Shown piece after piece: positions 1 to 6,278 of a stretch of 11,385 nt of DNA (positions within the stretch are counted from its first letter, which is position 1; each line of letters starts with the position of its first letter). The position numbers and the translations under genes were made by a program. The notes below the pieces were generated by a model. It was given only the letters and a program-made list of their open reading frames with translations, was not told the origin of the DNA and did no database searches. This DNA comes from Syntrophaceae bacterium CG2_30_49_12 (lineage in GTDB: Bacteria > Desulfobacterota > Syntrophia > Syntrophales > CG2-30-49-12). Where the stretch lies: contig MNZP01000034.1 of NCBI GenBank assembly GCA_001873675.1, positions 1 to 11,385 on the forward strand, in the 5' to 3' direction.

Positions 1-1
1 G

Positions 2-139
2 AGCCTTTGTATAACGATCTTCTCGCAGGATATCAGCGGCGCCACTTACATAGCTTACTCATCGGACAAGAATGTTGTGGGTTTTCAGCTCAATGCCACC
101 TCAGACGGCACGATGCTCGATGGGCTGCCCGGGCTTTAG
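2..139 (+). CDS. 3' end of an unidentified protein gene (partial)
   Basis: The second forward frame is open from the window edge to a TAG at 137-139 and gives the last 45 residues of a protein that starts upstream. The peptide is rich in Ser, Thr, Gly, Asn and Tyr, has few charges, and ends in LDGLPGL. Most of its third codon positions are G or C, as in the neighbouring genes, which supports real coding. The composition recalls the C-terminal beta-rich part of an exported or pilin-like protein, but no family motif is visible and I assign no function. The first frame is also open, to a TGA near 145, but reads as Arg- and His-rich sequence that looks non-coding. Confidence 0.45.
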   Translation, partial: SLCITIFSQDISGATYIAYSSDKNVVGFQLNATSDGTMLDGLPGL

Positions 140-143
140 GCGG

Positions 144-171
144 TTGATCGAAAGGGCAACGTTTATACAAA
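144..171 (+). promoter_or_regulatory. Candidate sigma-70 promoter for the cinA-alaS cluster
   Basis: TTGATC at 144-149 and TACAAA at 166-171 are separated by 16 bases, each matching the consensus at four of six positions. A TATACA at 164-169 overlaps but leaves only a 14-base spacer. This is the only gap of any size upstream of the run of rightward genes, so a promoter is expected here. I saw no GAAC-N4-GTTC type LexA box. The match is modest. Confidence 0.3.
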
Positions 172-234
172 AAACGGCGGCAGACATCAAAATGATATCC
201 CCCCGTGGGAAGAGTGTCAAAAGGATATTTTCAA

Positions 235-1491
235 ATGAAAGTCGGCATACTGACCATCGGTAACGAATTAACCAGTGGAAAGACGCAGGATACAAATTCC
301 TCTTTTATTGCCCGCCAGTTGAATGTCCCGGGATGGCAGGTAGCGGCCATGATGTCCGTGGGTGACGATGAAAATGCCATCCGGGGCGGACTGAACTATA
401 TTATGGGTATTTCCGATGCCGTGATCGTAACCGGTGGTCTCGGTCCCACTGCCGATGATATTACCACGGTGGCCATCGCCAGTACCTTTAGCCTTAAGCT
501 CTACACCAATGAGGACGTCCTCAGGCATATCCAGGGCCTCTTTGAAAAGCATCGCCTTAAATGGACGCCAAACAATGCCAAACAGGCCGTGTTTCCGGAG
601 GGCGCCGAAACAATCTGTAATCCCATAGGAACGGCCTGGGGATTCTCCCTGAAAAGGAACGGCATAATCGTTGCCGTCATCCCCGGTGTTCCTGCCGAGG
701 TCAGGAGGATGCTGCCGGAGGGTGTCATTCCCCTCTTCAGGAGGGAATTTACGGAGGAGGCGCAGTATGTTGAAAGCAGGACCATCAAGCTGTTCGGCAT
801 CGCCGAGGCGGGTGTAGATCAGGCGCTGGCCGATGTTGATCTTGCCGGTCTGGGCGTGAATATCGGCTTCTACCCCAATTTTCCGGAAAACCATGTCGTC
901 CTCATCGCCAGACATGCCTCGGAAGCAGAGGCAAAGAAGAAACTCAAGAAAGCGGAAGGGTACGTCAAAGAGAGACTCCGGGATTACATTTTTGCCTATG
1001 ACCGGGAGACCCTCGAAAGTCTTGTCGCCTCTCTCCTTACAGAGAGAAAGCTGACCCTTGCCGTCGCCGAGTCATGTACCGGCGGGCTGATTACCGACCG
1101 TCTCACGGATATACCGGGAAGTTCCGCCTTTCTCGAAAGGGGAGTGGTTACCTATAGCAATGTATCCAAGACCGAACTCCTCGGGGTTCCCGAGCAGGTT
1201 TTACATGAATTCGGCGCCGTTAGCGAGCAGACGGCTATCCTCATGGCGGAAGGGGTAAGGAAGATCGGGAAGACAGACCTGGGGCTGGCCGTAACGGGCA
1301 TTGCGGGTCCCACAGGGGGAACGGAGGAAAAACCGGTGGGTACCGTTTTTATTGCCCTAACAGACGGTAAAAAAACCATCTGCCATCGTTCCTTTTACCG
1401 GTGGGACAGGAGAAGGATCAAGATGGTCTCTTCACAGTCGGCGCTCATGATGCTCAAGAGATACCTCACGGGAGAGATGAGGGATGACTGA
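235..1491 (+). CDS. cinA: CinA family protein: MoCF-like domain plus PncC-type nicotinamide-nucleotide amidase
   Basis: A 418-residue protein with the full two-domain CinA layout and normal family length. The N-terminal half (about 1-170) is a molybdopterin-binding-like domain with GNELTSGKTQDTNSSF near the start, TGGLGPTADDIT, and IPGVPAEV. The C-terminal half (about 255-415) is the PncC domain with the ESCTGG signature at residues 279-284, GVVTYSN and AVTGIAGPTGG. In this family the C-terminal domain deamidates NMN to nicotinate mononucleotide in cytosolic NAD recycling; some CinA N-terminal domains hydrolyse ADP-ribose. I chose the ATG at 235 because AAGGAT at 221-226 lies 8 bases upstream and the product begins MKVGILTIGNE, as family members do; a GTG at 205 would add ten unconserved residues. 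It overlaps thpR by 8 bases, and cinA is often found next to recA. Confidence 0.95.
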   Translation: MKVGILTIGNELTSGKTQDTNSSFIARQLNVPGWQVAAMMSVGDDENAIRGGLNYIMGISDAVIVTGGLGPTADDITTVAIASTFSLKLYTNEDVLRHIQGLFEKHRLKWTPNNAKQAVFPEGAETICNPIGTAWGFSLKRNGIIVAVIPGVPAEVRRMLPEGVIPLFRREFTEEAQYVESRTIKLFGIAEAGVDQALADVDLAGLGVNIGFYPNFPENHVVLIARHASEAEAKKKLKKAEGYVKERLRDYIFAYDRETLESLVASLLTERKLTLAVAESCTGGLITDRLTDIPGSSAFLERGVVTYSNVSKTELLGVPEQVLHEFGAVSEQTAILMAEGVRKIGKTDLGLAVTGIAGPTGGTEEKPVGTVFIALTDGKKTICHRSFYRWDRRRIKMVSSQSALMMLKRYLTGEMRDD

Positions 1492-2068
1492 AGAAAAAAC
1501 GATAAGGACGTTTCTGGCCATTGAGCTGCCCGAGGAGATACGAAAAGAGATCGCGAACATTCAGGACCACCTGAAGAAGAACATCCGTGGGGTTATCACC
1601 TGGGTAAGGCCGGAGAGGATACATCTGACTCTGAAATTTTTCGGCAATATTTCCGGGGATGACGTGGTCAACATCAGCCGTGTAGTGGAAAATAGCGTAG
1701 CCGGTGTCAGGCCGTTTTCCCTGAGCGTCAAAGCCGTCGGGGTATTCCCGGATGTGATGCGGCCTCGTGTCGTCTGGCTGGGGATAAACGGAGACGTGGT
1801 GCCGTTAAGCAATCTTCATAAGGTCATGGACCGTGGTTTTCAGGATTATGGCTTCAAAAGGGAGGAAAGGCCCTTCCGACCACATCTAACGCTGGGAAGG
1901 ATTAAATCACCAAAAGGAATGGTCGGCCTGGCTACGGTTGTGGAAGGGGGCGGGGGTTACATTGCGGGACAGTTTCAGGCCGGGGGGCTTACCCTCTTCA
2001 AGAGCGACCTGACACCAGGAGTGGCCATCTATACAAAGCTGGCCTGGTTTCCCCTTCGGGGGATATAA
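1484..2068 (+). CDS. thpR: RNA 2',3'-cyclic phosphodiesterase / 2'-5' RNA ligase family (ThpR/LigT)
   Basis: A 194-residue protein of the 2H phosphoesterase superfamily. The two HxTx catalytic motifs are both intact: H47-L-T49 in HLTLKFFG and H134-L-T136 in HLTLGRIK. The opening RTFLAIELPEEI and the WVRPERIH segment before the first motif are typical of ThpR. Family enzymes hydrolyse 2',3'-cyclic phosphate ends on RNA and can reversibly make 2'-5' linkages; the substrate in the cell is unsettled. The start ATG at 1484 lies inside the cinA stop region, an 8-base overlap that suggests translational coupling. The gene ends 25 bases before the recA start, and a stable hairpin spans its last codons. 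Confidence 0.93.
   Translation: MTEEKTIRTFLAIELPEEIRKEIANIQDHLKKNIRGVITWVRPERIHLTLKFFGNISGDDVVNISRVVENSVAGVRPFSLSVKAVGVFPDVMRPRVVWLGINGDVVPLSNLHKVMDRGFQDYGFKREERPFRPHLTLGRIKSPKGMVGLATVVEGGGGYIAGQFQAGGLTLFKSDLTPGVAIYTKLAWFPLRGI
2009..2037 (+). promoter_or_regulatory. Candidate internal promoter for recA within the end of thpR
   Basis: CTGACA at 2009-2014 (five of six matches to TTGACA) is followed after 17 bases by TACAAA at 2032-2037, or after 15 bases by TATACA at 2030-2035. Transcription from here would begin near 2043, just before the UUCG hairpin and about 50 bases before recA. A separate recA promoter inside the cluster would be biologically sensible. I saw no LexA box of the GAAC-N4-GTTC type nearby, but delta-proteobacterial LexA sites vary. 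Confidence 0.28.
2050..2063 (+). other. UUCG-tetraloop RNA hairpin at the thpR-recA junction
   Basis: TCCCC (2050-2054), TTCG (2055-2058) and GGGGA (2059-2063) form a 5-bp stem closed by C-G around UUCG, one of the most stable RNA tetraloops. It covers the last codons of thpR, just before its TAA. No T-run follows, so it is not an intrinsic terminator. A role in protecting or marking a recA mRNA end is an inference. Confidence 0.5.
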
Positions 2069-2083
2069 GTCGTAAGACATAAT

Positions 2084-2089
2084 GGAGGT
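2084..2089 (+). promoter_or_regulatory. Strong recA ribosome binding site that fixes the start codon
   Basis: GGAGGT lies 4 bases before the ATG at 2094. An upstream in-frame ATG at 2082 overlaps this site and so is unlikely to be the start. The Shine-Dalgarno match is the best one seen ahead of any gene in the window, consistent with high RecA synthesis. Confidence 0.75.
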
Positions 2090-2093
2090 AATT

Positions 2094-3110
2094 ATGGGAT
2101 CAGATCTGGATAGAGAAAAGACGTTGGAGCTTGCCATCACTCAAATAGAGCGGCAGTTTGGAAAGGGTTCCATCATGAGACTGGGCAGCACAGAGCAGAT
2201 TTCAGATGTCCCGGTAATATCCACCGGTTCACTCGGTCTCGACATCGCCCTCGGCACAGGGGGGATTCCCCGGGGAAGGGTTGTAGAGATATTCGGTCCT
2301 GAGTCCGGCGGCAAGACTACGCTGGCCCTCCATATCGTGGCAGAGGCGCAGAAAAAGAACGGCCTGGCGGCCTTCATTGACGCCGAACATGCCCTGGATG
2401 TTACCTATGCGAGGAAGATCGGCGTAAACACTGATGACCTCCTCATCTCCCAACCCGACACGGGTGAACAGGCCCTCGAGATCGCCGAGACCCTTGTAAG
2501 AAGCGGGGCGCTGGATGTCCTTGTCGTTGATTCCGTAGCTGCCCTTGTGCCCAAAGCGGAGCTTGAAGGGGACATGGGAGATGCCCAGATGGGACTCCAG
2601 GCGAGATTGATGTCCCAGGCGCTCCGCAAGCTCACCGCTACGATCAGTAAATCCAAAACCACAGTGATCTTTATCAATCAGTTGAGGATGAAGATAGGGG
2701 TTTTCTTCGGCTCCCCGGAGACGACAACGGGCGGAAACGCACTCAAATTTTATGCCTCCATGCGCCTCGACATCCGGAAGGTGGCCCCCATCAAAGTGGG
2801 TCATGATATTATCGGTATCAGGACAAAAGTCAAGGTGGTAAAAAACAAGCTGGCGCCCCCCTTCCGGGAAACAGAATTTGACGTTATCTTTGGTGAAGGC
2901 ATCTCGCGGGAGGGCGATATCCTCGATCTTGCCGCGGAAAACGGCATCGTGGAAAAGAGTGGCGCCTGGTATTCATACAAGAGTGAGCGACTCGGTCAGG
3001 GAAGGGATAATACCAGGGCCTTCCTCAAGGAAAATAAAGATCTCGCAAAGGAAATCGAGGAGGCAGTGCGGGAGAAATTTGGTTTTCTCAAGATAAGGGA
3101 TGCGGAATAA
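2094..3110 (+). CDS. recA: RecA recombinase
   Basis: A 338-residue RecA, the ATP-dependent strand-exchange filament protein that also triggers LexA cleavage in the SOS response. Visible landmarks are the N-terminal filament helix with QIERQFGKGSIMRLG, Walker A GPESGGKTT at 68-76, the catalytic glutamate E98 in DAEHALD, Walker B ending in D146 (LVVDS), and the DNA-binding L2 region with the conserved PETTTGGNALKFY. The C-terminal domain ends in EEAVREKFG and a short tail, giving about 15 residues fewer than E. coli RecA, so the acidic regulatory tail is reduced. The start at 2094 is set by the preceding GGAGGT. recX begins 15 bases downstream, the usual arrangement for RecA and its modulator. 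Confidence 0.98.
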   Translation: MGSDLDREKTLELAITQIERQFGKGSIMRLGSTEQISDVPVISTGSLGLDIALGTGGIPRGRVVEIFGPESGGKTTLALHIVAEAQKKNGLAAFIDAEHALDVTYARKIGVNTDDLLISQPDTGEQALEIAETLVRSGALDVLVVDSVAALVPKAELEGDMGDAQMGLQARLMSQALRKLTATISKSKTTVIFINQLRMKIGVFFGSPETTTGGNALKFYASMRLDIRKVAPIKVGHDIIGIRTKVKVVKNKLAPPFRETEFDVIFGEGISREGDILDLAAENGIVEKSGAWYSYKSERLGQGRDNTRAFLKENKDLAKEIEEAVREKFGFLKIRDAE

Positions 3111-3125
3111 GAGACGCTTACGCTT

Positions 3126-3647
3126 ATGGAGGACGACCCCCTTCTTGAAAGGGTAAGGAAGAGTGCCTTTCGTTTTCTTTCGATACGGGCGAGGAGCAGG
3201 AAAGAGCTATGGGCAAAGCTGAAGGAGAAGGGTTTCGACAGCCACGTCGTAAACAGAGTCTTGGATTATCTCCTGGAACGGGGATACCTGGACGACGCAT
3301 CCTTTGCCGGGCAGTGGGCTCGTAACCTTGCGGTAAACAGACTCCTCGGGAATCGAAGGATCGAGATGAGCCTCCGGGAAAAGGGGATTCCCGCTGAATT
3401 GATCGGGGCGGCCATCGCCGGCGCCAGGGAAGAAATCTCCGAGAGGGAGGCCATTGGGAGACTGATCGCAAAAAAGGAAAGGGGCAGGAAGGTCACCGAC
3501 CCGAAGGAACTGAGAAGATTGGGAAGGCGCCTGGCGGGGAGAGGTTTCCCACCATGTCTGGTTTTTGAGATATTGGAGACGGCAGGAGAGGCATGTCTCG
3601 AACTGAAAGGAGAGGAATCTTTGCGTAATAATGATGAGAGCTGCTGA
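3126..3647 (+). CDS. recX: RecX regulatory protein
   Basis: A 173-residue RecX-like protein. RecX binds the groove of RecA filaments and usually limits their growth and ATPase activity. The sequence shows the family's helical three-helix repeats: RARSRKELWAKLKEKGF near residues 22-38, then DYLLERGYLDDASFAGQWARN, and a second repeat starting GNRRIEMSLREKGI. It is highly charged and rich in Arg, Lys and Glu, with no membrane segment. It lies 15 bases after recA with only a weak ribosome site, so it probably depends on read-through from recA, which would keep RecX below RecA. Its last 17 bases overlap the start of alaS. The length is within the family range, and the assignment rests on both sequence and position. 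Confidence 0.92.
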   Translation: MEDDPLLERVRKSAFRFLSIRARSRKELWAKLKEKGFDSHVVNRVLDYLLERGYLDDASFAGQWARNLAVNRLLGNRRIEMSLREKGIPAELIGAAIAGAREEISEREAIGRLIAKKERGRKVTDPKELRRLGRRLAGRGFPPCLVFEILETAGEACLELKGEESLRNNDESC

Positions 3648-6264
3648 GATCAGGGATAGTTTTTTGAAATATTTTGAGGGAAAGGATCATACAAGGATCT
3701 TGAGTTCATCCCTTATCCCGAAAGACGATCCGTCACTTCTCTTTACCAATGCAGGAATGGTGCAGTTTAAAAACTGTTTCATCGGCGCTGAGGAGCGTCC
3801 CTACAGGAGGGCGGTGACCGCTCAGAAATGCGCCAGGGCGGGAGGGAAGCACAACGATCTGGAAAATGTAGGGATCACGTCACGTCATCACACTTTTTTT
3901 GAAATGCTGGGAAACTTCTCCTTCGGCGATTACGGGAAAGAAGACGCCATCACCTGGGGGTGGGAGTATCTTACCGTGGTCGCGGGCCTTCCGGTGGAGA
4001 GACTATGGGTGACCATTTACCGGGATGACGAGGAGGCCTTCGCCGTCTGGCATAAGAAAATAGGCATCCCTCCGGAACGTATTGTGCGTATGGGTGAAAA
4101 GAGCAACTTCTGGATGATGGGTGAGACCGGACCCTGCGGCCCCTGCTCCGAGATCATCTACGACCAGGGGGAAGGGACGGGGTGCGGGAAACCCACGTGC
4201 GATATCAACTGCGATTGCGACCGTCACCTTGAACTCTGGAACCTGGTCTTTACCCAGTTTAATCGTGATGACGAAGGCAGGATGACCCCGCTGCCGAAAC
4301 CCGGTATTGACACGGGCATGGGACTTGAGCGTCTGGCGGCGGTTATCCAGGGCGTTACGAACAATTACGATAGCGATCTGTTTTTTGATATCATCCGTTT
4401 TATTGAGAAGATCAGCGGAAAAAATTACAGGGCAAGTGGAAGAGACGATATATCCATCAGGATCATCGCCGATCACAGTCGGGCCGTTACTTTCCTGGTC
4501 GGCGATGGTGTTCTTCCAGGGAACGAGGGACGGGGTTATGTCGTAAGGAGGATACTGAGACGGGCGGCGCGCCATGGGAAGCTCCTCGGCCTTGAGAAAC
4601 CGTTTCTCCACAAGGCGGCCGGGGTAGTGATTGATGTGATGAAGGACGCCTACCCTGACCTCGCCGAAAAGAGATCCTTCATCAGGAAGGTGGTGGAAAA
4701 CGAGGAGGAACGTTTCACCGCAACTCTCGACGCCGGTTTGAGGATCCTCCAGGAGGAGGTGGCCTCACTGAGGAAGACAGGGAAAAATGTCATCCCCGGT
4801 GATGTGGTTTTTAAACTCTACGATACTTATGGTTTTCCCACCGACCTGACGATAGATATTGTCCGGGATGACGGCCTCTCTGTTGACCTCCCGGGATTCC
4901 ATAAAGAGATGGAAATCCAGCGGGAAAAGGCAAGGGAATCCTGGAAGGGAAGCGGCGAAGAGGCTGTGGCGGAACAGTACCAGAGTCTCATAGCCTGCGG
5001 GATCAGCTCTGCATTTACCGGTTACGGGGGAGTCACAGAAGGCCGGTCGCGCATCGCGGCCATCCTGAAAAAGGGACAGCCCGTGGAAACGGCAACGGAG
5101 GGGGAAGATGTCGAGATCATTGTCGAGAGTACCCCTTTCTATGGCGAGAGCGGCGGACAGGTGGGAGATACCGGTCTCATGGAGGGCGGAAACTTTCGCT
5201 TTGACGTCGCCTCTACCCTGAGACCCCTCGATAATCTCATTGTCCATTCGGGAAAGGTCAGGAAAGGTGAAGGGAAGGTAGGGGACATTGTTCGCTTAGC
5301 GGTTGATGAGGCCGGGAGGAGGGCGGTGGAGGCCAATCACTCCGGCACACATCTCCTCCAGGCGGCCCTGAAGGCTGTCCTGGGAGAGCATATCAAGCAG
5401 GCCGGTTCCCTCGTCTCACCGCAACGCCTCCGTTTCGATTTTACGCATTTTTCCCGTGTCGGGGATGACGAGCTGGAACGCATTGAAATCCTGGCCAACC
5501 AATACATCAGGCAAAACATTCCCTTAAGCGCCGATATTTTACCCCTCGAGGAGGCCATGAAAACGGGCGCCACGGCGGTCTTCGGCGAGAGATACGGGGA
5601 AGAGGTCAGGGTCGTCAGGATAGGCGATGTCAGCATGGAGTTGTGCGGGGGGACGCATGTTGCGAGGACGGGCGCAATCGGCCTCCTGAAGATAATCCAT
5701 GAATCGTCCGTTGCCGCAGGGGTGAGGCGTATCGAGGCCCTCACGGGAGAGGAGGCCGTCAGGTACGTGCGCGGCATGGAAAATGAACTGAGGGAGGCGG
5801 CCAATCTCCTGAAGGCCAATCCCTTTGATCTGGCGGAGAGGACAGAAAAACTCCTCCGCCACCAGAGGGATATGGAAAAGGAGATCGAGGCGCTCAGGGC
5901 GAAACTGACAACAAGAGATTCCTCCGATCTTTTGAGTAACGTGAGAGAGATCAAAGGCGTCCCCGTCCTCGCCGCCCTGGTGGAAGCGGCGGATGCCAGG
6001 ACCCTGCGTGATTTTGGCGACAAGGTCAGGGACAGAATTCCCTCGGGCATCATCCTTCTCGGCAGTGAAACGGAGGGCAAGGCCATGCTCCTGTGCCTGG
6101 TGACGAAAGACCTGACCGCCCGCTACCATGCCGGAAAGATCATCAAGGAAATCGCTCCCCTCGTGGGGGGAAGCGGCGGCGGGCGTCCCGACATGGCCCA
6201 GGCCGGTGGATCAACCCCGGAAAACCTGGGGCAGGCCCTCGCCAGATTGCAGGAAATACTCTAA
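3631..6264 (+). CDS. alaS: Alanyl-tRNA synthetase
   Basis: A complete 877-residue AlaRS, nearly the length of the E. coli enzyme. It charges tRNA-Ala in the cytosol. The class II catalytic core includes HHTFFEMLGNFSFGDY from residue 86, ETGPCGPCSEI, and the motif-3 stretch GIDTGMGLERL. A Cys-rich insert (C185, C190, C194, C196) sits in the core, as in many bacterial AlaRSs. The editing domain has the zinc-type motif H570-x3-H574 and C672-x3-H676 (CGGTH), which clears Ser- and Gly-tRNA-Ala. The C-terminal DHHA1 domain carries the Gly-rich GGSGGGRPDMAQAGG at about 843-857. The start could be ATG 3631 or the next ATG at 3634; AAGGAGAGG at 3607-3615 is rather far upstream. The 17-base overlap with recX suggests translational coupling. 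Confidence 0.97.
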   Translation: MMRAAEIRDSFLKYFEGKDHTRILSSSLIPKDDPSLLFTNAGMVQFKNCFIGAEERPYRRAVTAQKCARAGGKHNDLENVGITSRHHTFFEMLGNFSFGDYGKEDAITWGWEYLTVVAGLPVERLWVTIYRDDEEAFAVWHKKIGIPPERIVRMGEKSNFWMMGETGPCGPCSEIIYDQGEGTGCGKPTCDINCDCDRHLELWNLVFTQFNRDDEGRMTPLPKPGIDTGMGLERLAAVIQGVTNNYDSDLFFDIIRFIEKISGKNYRASGRDDISIRIIADHSRAVTFLVGDGVLPGNEGRGYVVRRILRRAARHGKLLGLEKPFLHKAAGVVIDVMKDAYPDLAEKRSFIRKVVENEEERFTATLDAGLRILQEEVASLRKTGKNVIPGDVVFKLYDTYGFPTDLTIDIVRDDGLSVDLPGFHKEMEIQREKARESWKGSGEEAVAEQYQSLIACGISSAFTGYGGVTEGRSRIAAILKKGQPVETATEGEDVEIIVESTPFYGESGGQVGDTGLMEGGNFRFDVASTLRPLDNLIVHSGKVRKGEGKVGDIVRLAVDEAGRRAVEANHSGTHLLQAALKAVLGEHIKQAGSLVSPQRLRFDFTHFSRVGDDELERIEILANQYIRQNIPLSADILPLEEAMKTGATAVFGERYGEEVRVVRIGDVSMELCGGTHVARTGAIGLLKIIHESSVAAGVRRIEALTGEEAVRYVRGMENELREAANLLKANPFDLAERTEKLLRHQRDMEKEIEALRAKLTTRDSSDLLSNVREIKGVPVLAALVEAADARTLRDFGDKVRDRIPSGIILLGSETEGKAMLLCLVTKDLTARYHAGKIIKEIAPLVGGSGGGRPDMAQAGGSTPENLGQALARLQEIL

Positions 6265-6278
6265 TCAGAGCTAACAAG

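Noticed and set aside
1..50. Possible pgpA C-terminus (NDLLAG in the first frame, often a neighbour of cinA)
   Set aside because: The match is limited to DLLAG, needs a frameshift to continue, and the preceding residues do not fit PgpA. The second frame has better coding character.
268..915. 215-residue reverse-strand open frame inside cinA
   Set aside because: It is antisense to conserved CinA motifs, has no recognisable domain, and is best explained as a shadow of the real gene.
4003..4611. 202-residue reverse-strand open frame inside alaS
   Set aside because: It overlaps the conserved catalytic core on the opposite strand and has no family-like motifs.
5337..6086. 249-residue reverse-strand open frame inside alaS
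   Set aside because: It lies wholly antisense to the well-supported editing and C-terminal part of AlaRS, reads as Ser- and Arg-rich sequence without motifs, and is a mirror of the codon pattern of alaS.
6093..6278. N-terminal extension of the acyl-CoA synthetase-like gene
   Set aside because: The 62 extra residues overlap the alaS 3' end in another frame and are Arg/Pro/Gly-rich. The conserved protein begins at ATG 6279.
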